Positions 36,435 to 46,652 of a DNA stretch of 64,000 nt are shown piece after piece. Below the pieces are notes generated by a model. That model was not told where the DNA came from and searched no databases. It saw only the letters and a list, made by a program, of their open reading frames with translations. A program made the translations under genes and the position numbers. This DNA is from Demequina silvatica (GTDB taxonomy: Bacteria; Actinomycetota; Actinomycetes; Actinomycetales; Demequinaceae), in NCBI RefSeq assembly GCF_000971215.1, contig NZ_BBMA01000003.1, forward strand, positions 186,001 through 250,000, given 5' to 3'. Each line of letters starts with the position of its first letter. Position 1 is the first letter of the stretch.

Positions 36435-37505
36435 CTACCGCCCCATCGCGACGCGCTCGGGGCAGTCGAACGGGTCGCGCGCGGCCAGCCCGACGCGGTT
36501 GAGGTAGCGGATCACGATCGCGTAGGACTCGATCAGCGACGTCTCCGTGTACGGCACTCCCAGCGTCGCGCAGTGCTCGCGGACGATCTCCCGCGCGCGC
36601 GCCAGGTGAGGCCGCGCCATCGACGGGAACAGGTGGTGCTCGATCTGGTAGTTGAGGCCGCCCATGAGGATCGACATCGCCCACCCGCCGCGGATGTTGC
36701 GGCTGGTGAGCACCTGCTTGGACAGGAAGTCCACGCGCTCGTCGCGGCCGATGATCCGCATGCCCTTGTGGTTGGGCGCAAAGGACGCCCCCATGTAGAC
36801 GCCGAACACGGCCATCTGCACGCCCACGAACGCGAACGCCATCCCCAGCGGCAGGAACCAGAAGACGGGCACCAGGTAGAGCGCGAAGTGCAGCGCGATC
36901 GACGGCAGCTCGATCCAGCGCTCGCGGCGCGTGCCGCCCGTGATCAGGGACGCGACCGAGCGGTAGTGGAGGTTGAGGCCCTCGAGCGTGAGCAGCGGGA
37001 AGAACAGCCAGCCCTGACGCTGCGTGATCCAGCGGATCGGGCCGCGGGCGACCGCGGCATCGTCCTCGAGGAAGGAGATGGTGTCCTTCTCGATGTCGGG
37101 GTCCTTGCCCACCCGGTTGGGGTTGCCGTGGTGGCGCGTGTGCTTGCGCATCCACCACTGGTGGCTGATCCCGACCAGCACGGTCGACAGGAAGCGGCCC
37201 AGGCGGTCGTTCGCGGGGCCGGACGCGAGCACCGTGCGGTGCGATGCCTCGTGGCCCAGGAACGCGACCTGCGTGAACCACACGCCCAGCGCGGCGGCCA
37301 TGAGCAGCTGCAGCCACGAGTCGCCCAGCAGCACCACGCCGGTGATGATCCCGCCGAGCGCGAGCAGCAGCGCCGCGCCGTACACGGAGTAGAACGTGTA
37401 GCTGCGGCGCAGCAGGCCGGTCTCGCGGATGGTCGCCGAGAGCTCGGCGAACGACGAGGTCATGCGGTTGAGGGGGAACGATGCGGGGTACGGCTGAGCG
37501 GACAT
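36435..37505 (-). CDS. Acyl-lipid/acyl-CoA fatty acid desaturase
   Basis: A 356-residue membrane di-iron desaturase with all three histidine boxes: HEASHR, HTRHHGNPN and NYQIEHHLFP. The last box (QxxHH) is the type found in front-end and actinobacterial acyl-CoA desaturases. It introduces a double bond into membrane fatty acids, using ferredoxin or a similar donor. The ATG at 37505 is chosen because GGAGAGG lies directly before it. Upstream is a CCTACG-CGAC-CGTAGG palindrome, which may bind a TetR-family lipid regulator. It is convergent with the FNT gene. Confidence 0.92.
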   Translation of the reverse strand: MSAQPYPASFPLNRMTSSFAELSATIRETGLLRRSYTFYSVYGAALLLALGGIITGVVLLGDSWLQLLMAAALGVWFTQVAFLGHEASHRTVLASGPANDRLGRFLSTVLVGISHQWWMRKHTRHHGNPNRVGKDPDIEKDTISFLEDDAAVARGPIRWITQRQGWLFFPLLTLEGLNLHYRSVASLITGGTRRERWIELPSIALHFALYLVPVFWFLPLGMAFAFVGVQMAVFGVYMGASFAPNHKGMRIIGRDERVDFLSKQVLTSRNIRGGWAMSILMGGLNYQIEHHLFPSMARPHLARAREIVREHCATLGVPYTETSLIESYAIVIRYLNRVGLAARDPFDCPERVAMGR

Positions 37506-37578
37506 GCCTCTCCGGGGGGTGGGGGATAGTTTCCCATCCGACGGTGAGCGCGTACGCCCGGTGTACGGATGCCGCAAC

Positions 37579-37594
37579 CCTACGCGACCGTAGG
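37579..37594. promoter_or_regulatory. Palindromic operator candidate upstream of the desaturase gene
   Basis: CCTACG-CGAC-CGTAGG is a perfect 6-4-6 inverted repeat 75 bp before the desaturase start, in the 191-bp gap between it and a divergent ABC gene. TACG-N4-CGTA cores are typical of TetR-family sites near lipid genes. It could control either gene. Confidence 0.5.
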
Positions 37595-37696
37595 TTAGGT
37601 GTCACGGCATCACGCCCGATGGCGTGTCAGCCAGGCATGACGCCGTCTCGCGGGCGGTGGTCAACGCGCCCGTCGGCGCGGCGATACGCTGACGAG

Positions 37697-38458
37697 GTGA
37701 CCACCGTCCCCGCGCTGGCGCTGCGCGGCCTCACCAAGCGCTTCGGCGCCACGCTGGCGGTCGACGGCATCGACCTCGACATCCCGGCGGGCTCCTTCTA
37801 CGGCGTGGTGGGACCCAACGGCGCGGGCAAGACCACCACGCTGTCGATGGCGACCGGCCTGCTCGAGCCCGACGCCGGCACGGTGACCGTGCTGGGCGCG
37901 GACCTGTGGGCCGCGCCCGAGTCCGCCAAGCCGCTCCTGGGCGTGCTCCCCGACGGCCTCCACACCTTCGACCGCCTCACGGGCGCCGAGCTCATCTCCT
38001 ACGCCGGCCGGCTGCGCGGCCTCGACCGCGACACCGTGCGCGCCCGTCGGGACGACCTGCTGGCCGCGCTCGACCTCGAGCAGGCGGGCCAGGTCCTGGT
38101 GATGGACTACTCGGCCGGCATGACCAAGAAGGTGGGGCTCGCGTGCGCGCTGGTGCACGCGCCCCGCGTGCTGGTGCTCGACGAGCCCTTCGAGGCGGTC
38201 GACCCCGTCTCCGCCGGCGCGATCCGACGCATCCTCGCGGCCTTCGTCGACTCGGGCGGCACGGTGGTGATGTCCTCGCACGTGATGGCGCTGGTCGAGC
38301 GGCTGTGCGACCACGTGGCGGTGGTGGGCGGCGGGCGCGTGCTCGCGGCCGGCACGCTCGGCGACGTGCGCGGGGGAGGGGACCTCGAGGAGAGGTTCGT
38401 CGAGCTCGTGGGCGACGTCCGCGACCAGCGGGACCTCACGTGGTTGCGACAGTCGTAG
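37697..38458 (+). CDS. ABC transporter ATP-binding protein
   Basis: A 253-residue ATPase of the drug/antibiotic-export (CcmA-like) group: Walker A GPNGAGKTT, a signature region read as YSAGMTKK in place of LSGGQ, Walker B VLVLDEPFEAVD and the switch histidine in SSHVM. The weak signature is usual for this subgroup. It works with the large permease that overlaps its 3' end. TACGCT (37685-37690) is 6 nt before the GTG start with no Shine-Dalgarno, fitting a leaderless mRNA. The exported substrate is unknown. Confidence 0.88.
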   Translation: MTTVPALALRGLTKRFGATLAVDGIDLDIPAGSFYGVVGPNGAGKTTTLSMATGLLEPDAGTVTVLGADLWAAPESAKPLLGVLPDGLHTFDRLTGAELISYAGRLRGLDRDTVRARRDDLLAALDLEQAGQVLVMDYSAGMTKKVGLACALVHAPRVLVLDEPFEAVDPVSAGAIRRILAAFVDSGGTVVMSSHVMALVERLCDHVAVVGGGRVLAAGTLGDVRGGGDLEERFVELVGDVRDQRDLTWLRQS

Positions 38459-40029
38459 CGATCCGCCTCGCGACCATGCGCCACCTGCTGCGGCGCGACT
38501 GGTGGCGGGCCGTGGTGCTCGGCCTCGGCGCGCTGTGGGCGCTCGCGATGCTGCCGTCCGTCCTGATCGCGCGCTCCGCGCTCGCGGGCCAGGACGCGGG
38601 CATCCGCGCGGACGCGATGGTCGCTCTGGTGGCCGTCCTCACGCTCGGCTGGGTCACGGTCCCGCTGGTGATCTCCGGCCTCGACAACTCGCTCGAGCCC
38701 GCCCGGTTCCGCTCGCTCGGCGTGTCCGCGCGGACCATCATGCCGGGCCTCCTGGTCGCCGCGTTCCTCACCCTGCCCGCGCTGTTCCTCGCGCTCCTCC
38801 TCGCGGCCCTGGGCAGCGTGTGGCTGCAGGACGGCGGCGGGGTCCTCGCGGTCGCGACGGTAGGGCTCGCGCTCATGCTCGCCTCGATGATCCTCGCCGC
38901 CCGGGTGAGCGCCGCGTGGGCCGGCCGGCTGCTGTCCTCGCGGCGCGCGAAGCTCGCGACCGCCGCGGCGATGGCCGTGGGCGTGGCCGCGATGGCGCCC
39001 ATCGCGCTCGTGCTGTTCCGCGACGGCCTCAGCGACGTGGTCGCGGAGGACATCGCGCTGGTGCTCGAGCGGCTCGCGGACACGCCGCTCGGCGCGGGGG
39101 CCGCAGCCCCGGGCGCGGCCGCGGAGGGCGACTGGCTGGGCGCCCTGTGGCGCCTCGCGCTGCAGGCGGGCTGGGTGCTCGCGCTGCTGACGGTGTGGCA
39201 GCAGAACGTCGCCCGCAGCCTGGTGGCCCCGGTGGGCCGCGGCGGCGGCGCGCGCCGCCACCACGACCGCGTGCTCGACCCCGCCCGCAGCGCCGGCGCT
39301 CCCCGCGACGCCGCGGCGGCCGCCGTGTACGCGCGGCTCGCGCGGGCGTGGACGTCGGACCCGCGCTACCTCGCCTCGCTCGCGGGCGTGCTGCTGCTCC
39401 CGGTGACGTTCTTCGCGCTCGTCATGCCGGTGTTCGACCTCGACCGCCGGTGGGCGTACGTGGTGCCGCTCATGCTCGCCGCGACCATCGGCTGGGGCCG
39501 CCACAACGACGTCGCGTTCGACTCGAGCGCGCTGTGGCTCGACATCGTGTCGGGTCGCCTGGGCGGCGCCGTCATGCGCGGCCGCCTCGCGGCCGTGGCG
39601 GGCTGGGCGCTGCCCCTGGTGATCGTCGCGTGCCTGGGCACGCTCGCATGGACCGGGCGGTGGCACGATGCGCCGGGCCTGGTGGGCGCGTCCGTCGGGG
39701 TCCTCGGGGTGAGCCTCGGCGTCGCCGCCGTGAGCGCCGTGCTGCTGCCGTACCGCGCGCCCGCGCCCGGGGCGAGCCCGTTCGGGGCCGAGGTGGGCGC
39801 CGTGGGCGCAGGCCTCGCCGCGCAGCTCGTGTCCTCCATCGCGGCGATGAGCCTGGTGCCGTTCGTGGTCCTGCCGTTCGTGCTCGCGCTGACGGTCGCG
39901 ACCGCGTGGGGCTGGGTGGCCTGTCTGGCCGGCATCGTTGCCGGAGTGGCCGCGTACGCGGGCGGGCTGCGCCTTGCGGGGTCGCTGTACGACCGCCGGT
40001 CGGGCCGCCTGCTCGCCGCGATCGCCTGA
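38440..40029 (+). CDS. ABC transporter permease protein (large, actinobacterial type)
   Basis: A 529-residue integral membrane protein with about 11-12 hydrophobic segments, rich in Ala, Leu and Val, and with a cytoplasmic basic stretch near residue 270 (RGGGARRHHDR). There is no recognisable enzymatic motif. It overlaps the ATPase gene by 19 bp, so the two form an exporter pair. The GTG at 38440 gives translational coupling; an ATG at 38476 is an alternative start. Substrate unknown. Confidence 0.75.
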   Translation: MVATVVAIRLATMRHLLRRDWWRAVVLGLGALWALAMLPSVLIARSALAGQDAGIRADAMVALVAVLTLGWVTVPLVISGLDNSLEPARFRSLGVSARTIMPGLLVAAFLTLPALFLALLLAALGSVWLQDGGGVLAVATVGLALMLASMILAARVSAAWAGRLLSSRRAKLATAAAMAVGVAAMAPIALVLFRDGLSDVVAEDIALVLERLADTPLGAGAAAPGAAAEGDWLGALWRLALQAGWVLALLTVWQQNVARSLVAPVGRGGGARRHHDRVLDPARSAGAPRDAAAAAVYARLARAWTSDPRYLASLAGVLLLPVTFFALVMPVFDLDRRWAYVVPLMLAATIGWGRHNDVAFDSSALWLDIVSGRLGGAVMRGRLAAVAGWALPLVIVACLGTLAWTGRWHDAPGLVGASVGVLGVSLGVAAVSAVLLPYRAPAPGASPFGAEVGAVGAGLAAQLVSSIAAMSLVPFVVLPFVLALTVATAWGWVACLAGIVAGVAAYAGGLRLAGSLYDRRSGRLLAAIA

Positions 40030-40093
40030 GGCGACCGCCGCATCGTCCCCCGCGCATGTCCCGCGCGGGCGGCGCCCGCGTACCATGGGCCGC

Positions 40094-40369
40094 ATGAGCG
40101 AGACCCTTGAGCCGATGACGCAGCCCCAGGGCGGCACCGCGACCATCGAGCGGACCGACACCCGCGAGCTGGTCGAGCCCGGCGACGCCGAGCGCTTCTC
40201 CCACTACGTCAAGAAGGAGAAGATCCTCGAGTCCGCGATGACCGGCGAGCCCGTCATCGCGCTGTGCGGCAAGGTGTGGGTGCCCGGCCGCGACCCGAAC
40301 CGCTTCCCCGTGTGCCCCGCATGCAAGGAGATCATCGACGGCGCGTTCGGCCCGGAGGGCGACGAGTAA
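40094..40369 (+). CDS. DUF3039 protein
   Basis: A 91-residue acidic protein matching the actinobacterial DUF3039 family. The C-terminal half holds ALCGKVW and VCPACKEI, with one plus two cysteines that could bind zinc. It is a soluble protein of unknown function. TACCAT (40081-40086) lies 7 nt before the ATG, suggesting a leaderless transcript. It lies 36 bp upstream of clpS, a common neighbourhood in the phylum. Confidence 0.85.
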   Translation: MSETLEPMTQPQGGTATIERTDTRELVEPGDAERFSHYVKKEKILESAMTGEPVIALCGKVWVPGRDPNRFPVCPACKEIIDGAFGPEGDE

Positions 40370-40405
40370 CGAGGCTCCGGCACCTCCCGGCCGTACGCTG
40401 ATGCC

Positions 40406-40693
40406 ATGGGGACCCAGGAGCGGCTCGACACCCAGGCGGGCGTCGGCACGCGCGTGTCCGACCCCTGGGTGACGATCGTCTGGAACGATCCCGTCAACCT
40501 CATGAGCTACGTCACACGGGTGTTCCAGGAGTACTTCCACCTGCCGCTGCACGAGGCGGAGGCGCGCATGCGCGAGGTCCACGAGCAGGGCCGCTCGGTG
40601 CTGAGCGCCGGCAGTCGCGAGCAGATGGAGGTGCACGTGCAGGCGATGCACTCGTACGGGCTGTGGGCGACCCTCCAGCGGAGCGACGCGTGA
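40406..40693 (+). CDS. clpS: ATP-dependent Clp protease adaptor ClpS
   Basis: A 95-residue adaptor. [20 protein letters not shown] covers the N-degron binding site (Asn-Asp and hydrophobic pocket), and the middle helix MREVHEQGR contains the conserved histidine. ClpS delivers N-end-rule substrates to ClpC/ClpA. TACGCT (40394-40399) is 6 nt before the ATG, another leaderless arrangement. Its stop overlaps the GTG start of the DUF2017 gene. Confidence 0.95.
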   Translation: MGTQERLDTQAGVGTRVSDPWVTIVWNDPVNLMSYVTRVFQEYFHLPLHEAEARMREVHEQGRSVLSAGSREQMEVHVQAMHSYGLWATLQRSDA

Positions 40694-41322
40694 GGGGATT
40701 CTCCGCGCGGGACGGCGCCGCCGTCGCCGCCCTCGACGAGGACGAGCGCCTGGTCATCGCCCGGATCGTCGCGGACGTGGGCCTGCTGCTGGGCGGCGAG
40801 GACTTCGGCGGCGAGCGCCAGTCCCCGCTGCCGCACCGCGAGGAGCTGTCCGAGGCGCTGGCGTTCCTCGACGGCCTCGCGGACTCGCCCGCCGAGCCCG
40901 ACGACCCGGCGCTGCTGCGCCTGCTGCCCAACGCCGCGCCCGAGGACCGCGAGGTCGCCGACGAGTTCCGTCGCCTCACCGAGGACGACCTGCGCGCCAC
41001 CAAGCTCCACCGCCTGCGCCGCATGTGGGACGACCTGAGCACCGGCGGCACCGAGTGGACCGTCCCCGCGGAGGACGTGATGGCGACCGCGGCCGCGCTC
41101 ACCGACGTGCGCCTGGTCATCGCGTCGCGGCTGGGGCTGGAACGCGACGAGGACGCCGAGCGTCTCCATCACGAGATCGCGGAGGCCACGGCGGCGCTCG
41201 AGGAGTCCTCGCCCTCGGAGGTGGGGATCGACCCCGAACGGCTGTGGCTCGGCATGGTCTACGACGCGCTCACGTGGCTCCAGGAGTCGCTGGTGTCGCT
41301 CAGGCTAGGAGGACAGGGATGA
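40690..41322 (+). CDS. DUF2017 protein
   Basis: A 210-residue soluble, acidic, mainly helical protein of the actinobacterial DUF2017 family, which is almost always encoded next to clpS. The [12 protein letters not shown] segment and the C-terminal [14 protein letters not shown]-like helix (here [13 protein letters not shown]) are conserved. The function is unknown, and the context suggests regulated proteolysis or cell-wall precursor supply. The GTG start overlaps the clpS stop and the stop overlaps the murI ATG. Confidence 0.88.
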   Translation: MRGFSARDGAAVAALDEDERLVIARIVADVGLLLGGEDFGGERQSPLPHREELSEALAFLDGLADSPAEPDDPALLRLLPNAAPEDREVADEFRRLTEDDLRATKLHRLRRMWDDLSTGGTEWTVPAEDVMATAAALTDVRLVIASRLGLERDEDAERLHHEIAEATAALEESSPSEVGIDPERLWLGMVYDALTWLQESLVSLRLGGQG

Positions 41323-42140
41323 ACGACGCGCCCATCGGCGTGTTCGACTCGGGCGTGGGCGGCCTCACCGTCGCCCGCGCGATCATGGACACCATGCCGC
41401 ACGAATCCGTGCACTACGTGGGCGACACCGCCCACGGCCCCTACGGGCCGCTGCCCATCGCGGAGGTCCGTCAGCACGCGCTCGACATCATGGACGCCCT
41501 GGTCGCGGACGGCGTGAAGACCCTCGTGATCGCGTGCAACACCGCGTCCGCCGCGGTCCTGCGCGACGCGCGCGAACGCTTCTCCAAGGAGCGCGGCGTG
41601 CCCGTGGTCGAGGTCATCATCCCCGCCGCCCGCCGCGCCGCCGCGCTGTCCCGCAGCCGCCACGTGGGCGTGATCGGCACCCGCGCGACCGTGACGTCCG
41701 GCGCCTACGACGACGCGCTCGCGGCGGCGCCCGACATCCAGGTGACCAGCCAGGCGTGTCCCCGGTTCGTCGAGCTGGTCGAGGCGGGGGAGACCTCCGG
41801 CCCCGAGGTGCTGCGCGTCGCGCACGAGTACCTCGCGCCGCTCCAGGACGCCGGCGTCGACACCCTCATCCTCGGGTGCACGCACTACCCGCTGCTCGCG
41901 GGCGCGATCGGCTACGTCATGGGACCCGACGTCACCCTGGTGGACTCCGCGTCCGAGACGGCGCGCGACGTCTACCGCGTGCTCGCGGCGAACGGCCTCG
42001 AGAACCCCGGCCTGCGCCCGCCCGCCCACCGCTTCTACGCGACCGGGCCGCGCGACCGCTTCGAGGCGCTCGCGCAGCGCTTCCTGGGGCCCGTGGTGTC
42101 GCAGGTCGAGCCGCTGCCCGCGGTGGAGACCGCGCCATGA
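41319..42140 (+). CDS. murI: Glutamate racemase
   Basis: A 273-residue enzyme that converts L- to D-glutamate for peptidoglycan. [17 protein letters not shown] carries the first substrate-binding motif. The catalytic cysteines are in ACNTASA and [14 protein letters not shown] is 6 nt before the ATG. The order clpS-DUF2017-murI-MBL-rph-rdgB matches that of mycobacteria (Rv1331-Rv1341 region), here in a more compact form. Confidence 0.96.
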   Translation: MNDAPIGVFDSGVGGLTVARAIMDTMPHESVHYVGDTAHGPYGPLPIAEVRQHALDIMDALVADGVKTLVIACNTASAAVLRDARERFSKERGVPVVEVIIPAARRAAALSRSRHVGVIGTRATVTSGAYDDALAAAPDIQVTSQACPRFVELVEAGETSGPEVLRVAHEYLAPLQDAGVDTLILGCTHYPLLAGAIGYVMGPDVTLVDSASETARDVYRVLAANGLENPGLRPPAHRFYATGPRDRFEALAQRFLGPVVSQVEPLPAVETAP

Positions 42141-42919
42141 GGCTCACGGTCGTCGGCTCCGCCGGCTCCCTCGCGGGACCCGAGTCGCCCGCCTCCTGCT
42201 ACCTGGTCGCCGGCGAGGACGCGGACGGGCGCACGTGGCGCATCGTGCTCGACCTGGGCTCCGGCGCGATCGGCCCGCTGCAGCGGTACTGCGATCCCGC
42301 GACCGTCGACGCCGTGGTGATCTCGCACGGCCACCCCGACCACTGCGCGGACCTCGCGGCGCTCTCCGTGCTGCGCCGCTACGGCCCCGCGAAGGACCAG
42401 GACCTCGCGCCGATCCCGGTCTACGGCCCGCCCGGCATCGACGAGCGCTTCCTCCAGGTCGCCGGCGCGACCGACCGGCACGACCTGGAGCCGTTCGCGT
42501 TCACGCCCGTCCACGGGGACGATGCGGTGGCCGTGGGCCCCTTCACCCTCACCTTCGCCACGGCGTGGCATCCGGTCCCGGCGGTCGCGGTGCGCGTCAC
42601 CGGTCCGTCCGAGTCCGGCGGGGACGCGTCGCTGGTGTTCACCGGCGACACCGACCGGTGCGACGAGGTGCTCGACCTCGCGCTCAACTGCGACGTGCTG
42701 CTCGCGGAGGCCGGGTGGGCCCACTCGCGCGTCAACCCCGAGGGCGTCCACATGAACGGCACGCAGGCGGGCACGCTCGCGCGCGACGCCGTGGTCGGGG
42801 ACCTGGTCGTGACGCACGTCGCCTCGTGGGTGGACCCGGCCGGCACCCTCGAGCTCGCCGCCGTGGCCTTCGGGGCGCCCGTGAGCCTCGCGGTGCCGGG
42901 CGCCGTGCACGTCCTCTAG
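42137..42919 (+). CDS. MBL-fold hydrolase, Rv1339-like cyclic-nucleotide phosphodiesterase candidate
   Basis: A 260-residue metallo-beta-lactamase protein with the dinuclear motif SHGHPDH (about residue 60), further ligand candidates in FTGDTD and HMNG, and a late histidine in VTHVASW. By position after murI and before rph it corresponds to mycobacterial Rv1339, reported to hydrolyse cAMP. RNase Z-like nucleases share the fold, so the substrate remains open. It starts in an ATGA overlap with murI. Its TAG stop shares CTAG with the stop of the convergent DUF4349 gene. A GGACGATGCG motif is embedded (42517-42526). Confidence 0.85.
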   Translation: MRLTVVGSAGSLAGPESPASCYLVAGEDADGRTWRIVLDLGSGAIGPLQRYCDPATVDAVVISHGHPDHCADLAALSVLRRYGPAKDQDLAPIPVYGPPGIDERFLQVAGATDRHDLEPFAFTPVHGDDAVAVGPFTLTFATAWHPVPAVAVRVTGPSESGGDASLVFTGDTDRCDEVLDLALNCDVLLAEAGWAHSRVNPEGVHMNGTQAGTLARDAVVGDLVVTHVASWVDPAGTLELAAVAFGAPVSLAVPGAVHVL

Positions 42920-43869
42920 TCGCCGGGGGTCGCCGGGCCCGCGGGCTCGTCCGGCGAGGCCGAGGTGGCCGGCTGGGCCGTCGCGACCTGGGCCGCCCTC
43001 CGGCTCCGCGACGCCCGCACCAGGGCGAGCACCACGGCGCCCACCAGTGCCGCGACGGCGAGCCACGGGAGCATCACTCCCGCGACCACGAGCGCGCCCG
43101 AGACGAACGCGGTGAGCCCGTCCCACCCGGACTGGAGGCCGCTCCAGAAGGTGCGCGGCGCATCGTCCACGATCACCACCGGCTCGGTGGTGAGGGACAG
43201 GTCGATGGTCGACATCGAGACCTGGTCGTCGAGGCCCCGCTGGCGGGCCTCGAGGCTCTCGAGCTCCGCCTGGCGGGAGTCGAGCTCGTCCTCGAGCGTG
43301 ATGATGTCCTTGATGTCCTCCGCGTCGGCGAGCAGCGCCTCGATGCGGGTGGTGGAGGCGCGCAGCGTCGAGATCTGCGCCGCGAGGTCGTCGACCTCGC
43401 GGGTGACGTCGGCGGAGGTGGTGGAGAACTCGTCGACGGTGCCGAGCGTCCGGAGCTCCTCGACCACCGGGTCGAGCTCGGGAGCGGGGATCCTCAGCGT
43501 GAGGTGCGCCGAGCCGCCGTCGTAGGTGCGCGGTGCGGTCTCGCTCCGGGCGTCGATCCTGCCGCCGGCGTCCTCGACCATCGCCGTCGCGTCGTCGGCC
43601 GCCGCGATCGGGTCCTCGACGGTCATGAACATCTCGCCGGTGATGATGAGCGAGCGGTCGCCGGCGGGGCTGTCGGTGATCGCGCCGCCCTCGCCGCCGC
43701 CGTCCGCCGAGTCCGCGCCGCTGGCCTCGGACTGCTCCTCGTCCATTCCTGCGAACGACGAGTCCGAGGAGCCGGAGGAGCACGCCGCCAGCCCGAAGGC
43801 GGCGGCGAGGAGCGAGGCGATGACCACGCCCCGGTGGAAGGGGCGGGTCGCGACGGCGCGTGTGCTCAT
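42916..43869 (-). CDS. DUF4349 lipoprotein
   Basis: A 317-residue membrane-anchored protein: lipobox signal peptide (GLAAC, Cys30), an acidic Ser/Gly linker, a DUF4349 domain (about 75-260) with a coiled coil (EDELDSRQAELESLEARQRG), one transmembrane helix near 275-297 and a Thr/Pro/Ala tail. DUF4349 proteins are envelope proteins of unknown function. The start at 43869 is preferred since TAGCAT lies 7 nt upstream on this strand (leaderless); an ATG at 43878 overlaps that element. It is inserted, antisense, into an otherwise conserved murI-MBL-rph order. Its stop overlaps the MBL stop tail to tail. Confidence 0.85.
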   Translation of the reverse strand: MSTRAVATRPFHRGVVIASLLAAAFGLAACSSGSSDSSFAGMDEEQSEASGADSADGGGEGGAITDSPAGDRSLIITGEMFMTVEDPIAAADDATAMVEDAGGRIDARSETAPRTYDGGSAHLTLRIPAPELDPVVEELRTLGTVDEFSTTSADVTREVDDLAAQISTLRASTTRIEALLADAEDIKDIITLEDELDSRQAELESLEARQRGLDDQVSMSTIDLSLTTEPVVIVDDAPRTFWSGLQSGWDGLTAFVSGALVVAGVMLPWLAVAALVGAVVLALVRASRSRRAAQVATAQPATSASPDEPAGPATPGD

Positions 43870-44113
43870 GGCGCTCATGCTAGGGAGACGCACGGCGCCG
43901 CGGAAGCGTTGGTGATCAACCTGTAACCATGCTGTGACCAGGCGTGATGTTGGCGTGGCCGTCCCGAGCGCCTCTCCACGCGCGCCGTCGCGACTCGGGC
44001 CGCGCGCGAGCATGTGCACGGTCACATCCGGCGGCCGGCGTGGATCAGCGTCCGCCGCGTGTGGAGGGGTGCACGGGGTGTCGCGGCGACGGAGCCCGGA
44101 TAGGCTCGTCACC

Positions 44114-44857
<744 letters not shown>

Positions 44858-44859
44858 GC

Positions 44860-45471
44860 GTGGCGCGCCTCGCGATCGCGACGCACAACGCGCACAAGGT
44901 GGGGGAGATCGGCGCGATCCTCGCGGACCTCATCCCCGGCCTCGCCGCCGAGGACCTCGCCTCCGCGAAGGACCTGAACGCCCCCTCGCCCGTCGAGGAC
45001 GGCATCTCCTTCGAGGACAACGCCCTCATCAAGGCGCGCGCTCTCGCCGTGTCGTCTGGCCTGCCCGCCATCGCCGACGACTCGGGCATCGCTGTCGACG
45101 TCATGGGCGGCGCGCCCGGCATCTTCTCCGCGCTGTGGAGCGGCCGCCACGGCGCCGACAGCGAGAACCTCGACCTGCTGCTCGCCCAGATGGCCGACAT
45201 CCCCGACGAGCACCGCGGCGCGTCCTTCGTGTGCGCCGCCGCGCTGGTCACGCCCGCGGGCGAGGAGGTGGTGGTGCTGGGCCGCCAGCCCGGCCGCCTC
45301 ACGCGCGAGCCCGCCGGCGGGGGCGGCTTCGGCTACGACCCGATCTTCGTCGCCGAGGGCGAGTCCGTCACCAATGCCGAGCTCGAGCCCGCGCGCAAGA
45401 ACGAGATCTCGCACCGCGGCCTCGCGTTCCGCGCGCTCGCTCCGCACGTCGCGGCGGTGCTGGGCGGCTGA
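44860..45471 (+). CDS. rdgB: Non-canonical purine NTP pyrophosphatase (ITPase/XTPase)
   Basis: A 203-residue RdgB/HAM1 protein that removes ITP, dITP and XTP. Motifs: IATHNAHKVGEI at the N-terminus, FEDNALIKARA, ADDSGIAVDVMGGAPGIFSA, GFGYDPIF and the C-terminal KNEISHRGLAFRAL. It starts with GTG 2 bp after the rph stop and is followed after 1 bp by the mug gene, so rph-rdgB-mug form an operon of nucleic-acid quality-control enzymes. Confidence 0.96.
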   Translation: MARLAIATHNAHKVGEIGAILADLIPGLAAEDLASAKDLNAPSPVEDGISFEDNALIKARALAVSSGLPAIADDSGIAVDVMGGAPGIFSALWSGRHGADSENLDLLLAQMADIPDEHRGASFVCAAALVTPAGEEVVVLGRQPGRLTREPAGGGGFGYDPIFVAEGESVTNAELEPARKNEISHRGLAFRALAPHVAAVLGG

Positions 45472-45472
45472 C

Positions 45473-45997
45473 GTGGACGGGCCCGTGCTCCCCGACCACC
45501 TGGGGCCGGGCCTGCGCGCGGTGTTCTGCGGCACCGCGCCCGGCCTCGCGTCCGCCGCGCGCGGCCACTACTACGCCGGTCCCGGCAACCGCTTCTGGGA
45601 GTACGTGCACGCCGCCGGGATCGTCCCCGTCCGGCTCGCGCCGGGGGACGATGCCCGGGTCACGGGGTACGGGATCGGCCTCACCGACCTGGTGAAGGGC
45701 ATGGCGCAGTCCCACGACCGAGGCCTGCCGTACGACGTCCCGGCGCTCGCGGAGAAGGTGGCCGCGCATCGTCCCTCCTGGGTGGCGTTCACGTCCAAGG
45801 AGGCCGGAAGCCAGGCCGCGCGGTGGCTCGGCTGCCCGCGACCGGCCCTCGGTGCGCAGGACTGGACGTTCGAGAGTGCCAGGGTGTTCGTGCTGCCGAG
45901 CCCGAGCGGACGCAACCAGGGCCGCGCGTCCTACGACGGCCGCGCGACCCGCCTCGAGTGGTGGGCGGAGCTGGGGCGGATGCTCAGCCCCGCTTGA
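45473..45997 (+). CDS. mug: Mismatch-specific (G/U, G/T) DNA glycosylase
   Basis: A 174-residue MUG-family uracil-DNA glycosylase. The catalytic-loop motif GTAPGLASAARGHYYAGPGN (with N at the catalytic site) and the intercalation-loop motif VLPSPSGRNQ are present. It excises uracil or ethenocytosine from mispairs. The GTG start is 1 bp after the rdgB stop, giving translational coupling. Two GGACGATGCG-like motifs fall inside it (one exact at 45765-45774). Confidence 0.9.
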   Translation: MDGPVLPDHLGPGLRAVFCGTAPGLASAARGHYYAGPGNRFWEYVHAAGIVPVRLAPGDDARVTGYGIGLTDLVKGMAQSHDRGLPYDVPALAEKVAAHRPSWVAFTSKEAGSQAARWLGCPRPALGAQDWTFESARVFVLPSPSGRNQGRASYDGRATRLEWWAELGRMLSPA

Positions 45998-45998
45998 G

Positions 45999-46541
45999 TC
46001 AGGACAGGGCGCCGCAGTGCGCGAGCGCCTGGCGCAGCAGCACGTGCTGGCCGCCGGCCATGTCGCCCGCGACGTCGTCGCTCGCGGCCTCCTCAGGCGA
46101 GATCCACGTGAGGTCGAGCGCGTCCTGCTGCGGCTCGCAGTGCCCCTCGACGGGGACCACGTAGACCAGCGCGACGGCGTGCTGACGCGAGTCGTGGAAC
46201 GGGGTGACACCCTTGGTGGGGAAGTACTCGGCGACCGCGACGGGCACGGGCGACAGCGGCACCTGCGGCATCGCGCCCAGGCCCAGGTCCTTCTCGAGGT
46301 TGCGCACGATCGCGTCGCGGATGCGCTCGTGGTAGAGCACGCGGCCCGCCACGATCGCGCGCGAGATGACGCCGTCGAAGGCCCGCAGGAGCAGGCCCAC
46401 CTCGGTGATCTCGCCCATGGAATTAATCCGCACGGGGATCACGTTGACGTACACCAGCGGGAGCTCGGAGCGGACGTGGTGCAGCTCGCGGTCGGACAGC
46501 CAACCGGTGGGTTCGTCGGGAAGCTCGGCCATGTCGGTCAT
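45999..46541 (-). CDS. NUDIX-like hydrolase (DUF4916-type)
   Basis: A 180-residue protein with a NUDIX-like fold of the DUF4916 type found in actinobacteria. VNVIPVRINSMGEITEVGLLLR is the first strand pair. The expected NUDIX-box helix region (GRVLYHERIRDAIVRNLEKDLG) lacks the classical GX5EX7REUXEEXGU consensus, so catalytic activity as a diphosphatase is uncertain. It is convergent with mug (1 bp between stops) and divergent from trxA. Confidence 0.75.
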   Translation of the reverse strand: MTDMAELPDEPTGWLSDRELHHVRSELPLVYVNVIPVRINSMGEITEVGLLLRAFDGVISRAIVAGRVLYHERIRDAIVRNLEKDLGLGAMPQVPLSPVPVAVAEYFPTKGVTPFHDSRQHAVALVYVVPVEGHCEPQQDALDLTWISPEEAASDDVAGDMAGGQHVLLRQALAHCGALS

Positions 46542-46636
46542 GAGTCTTTTCTACCGCCTGGCCGCGCGTGGCCTCACATCCGCGCCGGAGCATGACAATC
46601 TGGATACCGAAACACCGCACTGAGGGGCATGGTAAA

Positions 46637-46652
46637 ATACCCCTAGGGGTAT
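46637..46652. promoter_or_regulatory. CsoR/CstR-type operator upstream of trxA
   Basis: ATACCCC-TA-GGGGTAT is a perfect 16-bp palindrome, 19 bp before the trxA start. It matches the palindromes before the rhodanese and adhE genes. It lies between the likely -10/-35 region and the Shine-Dalgarno (AGAGGA), well placed for repression. Confidence 0.75.
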
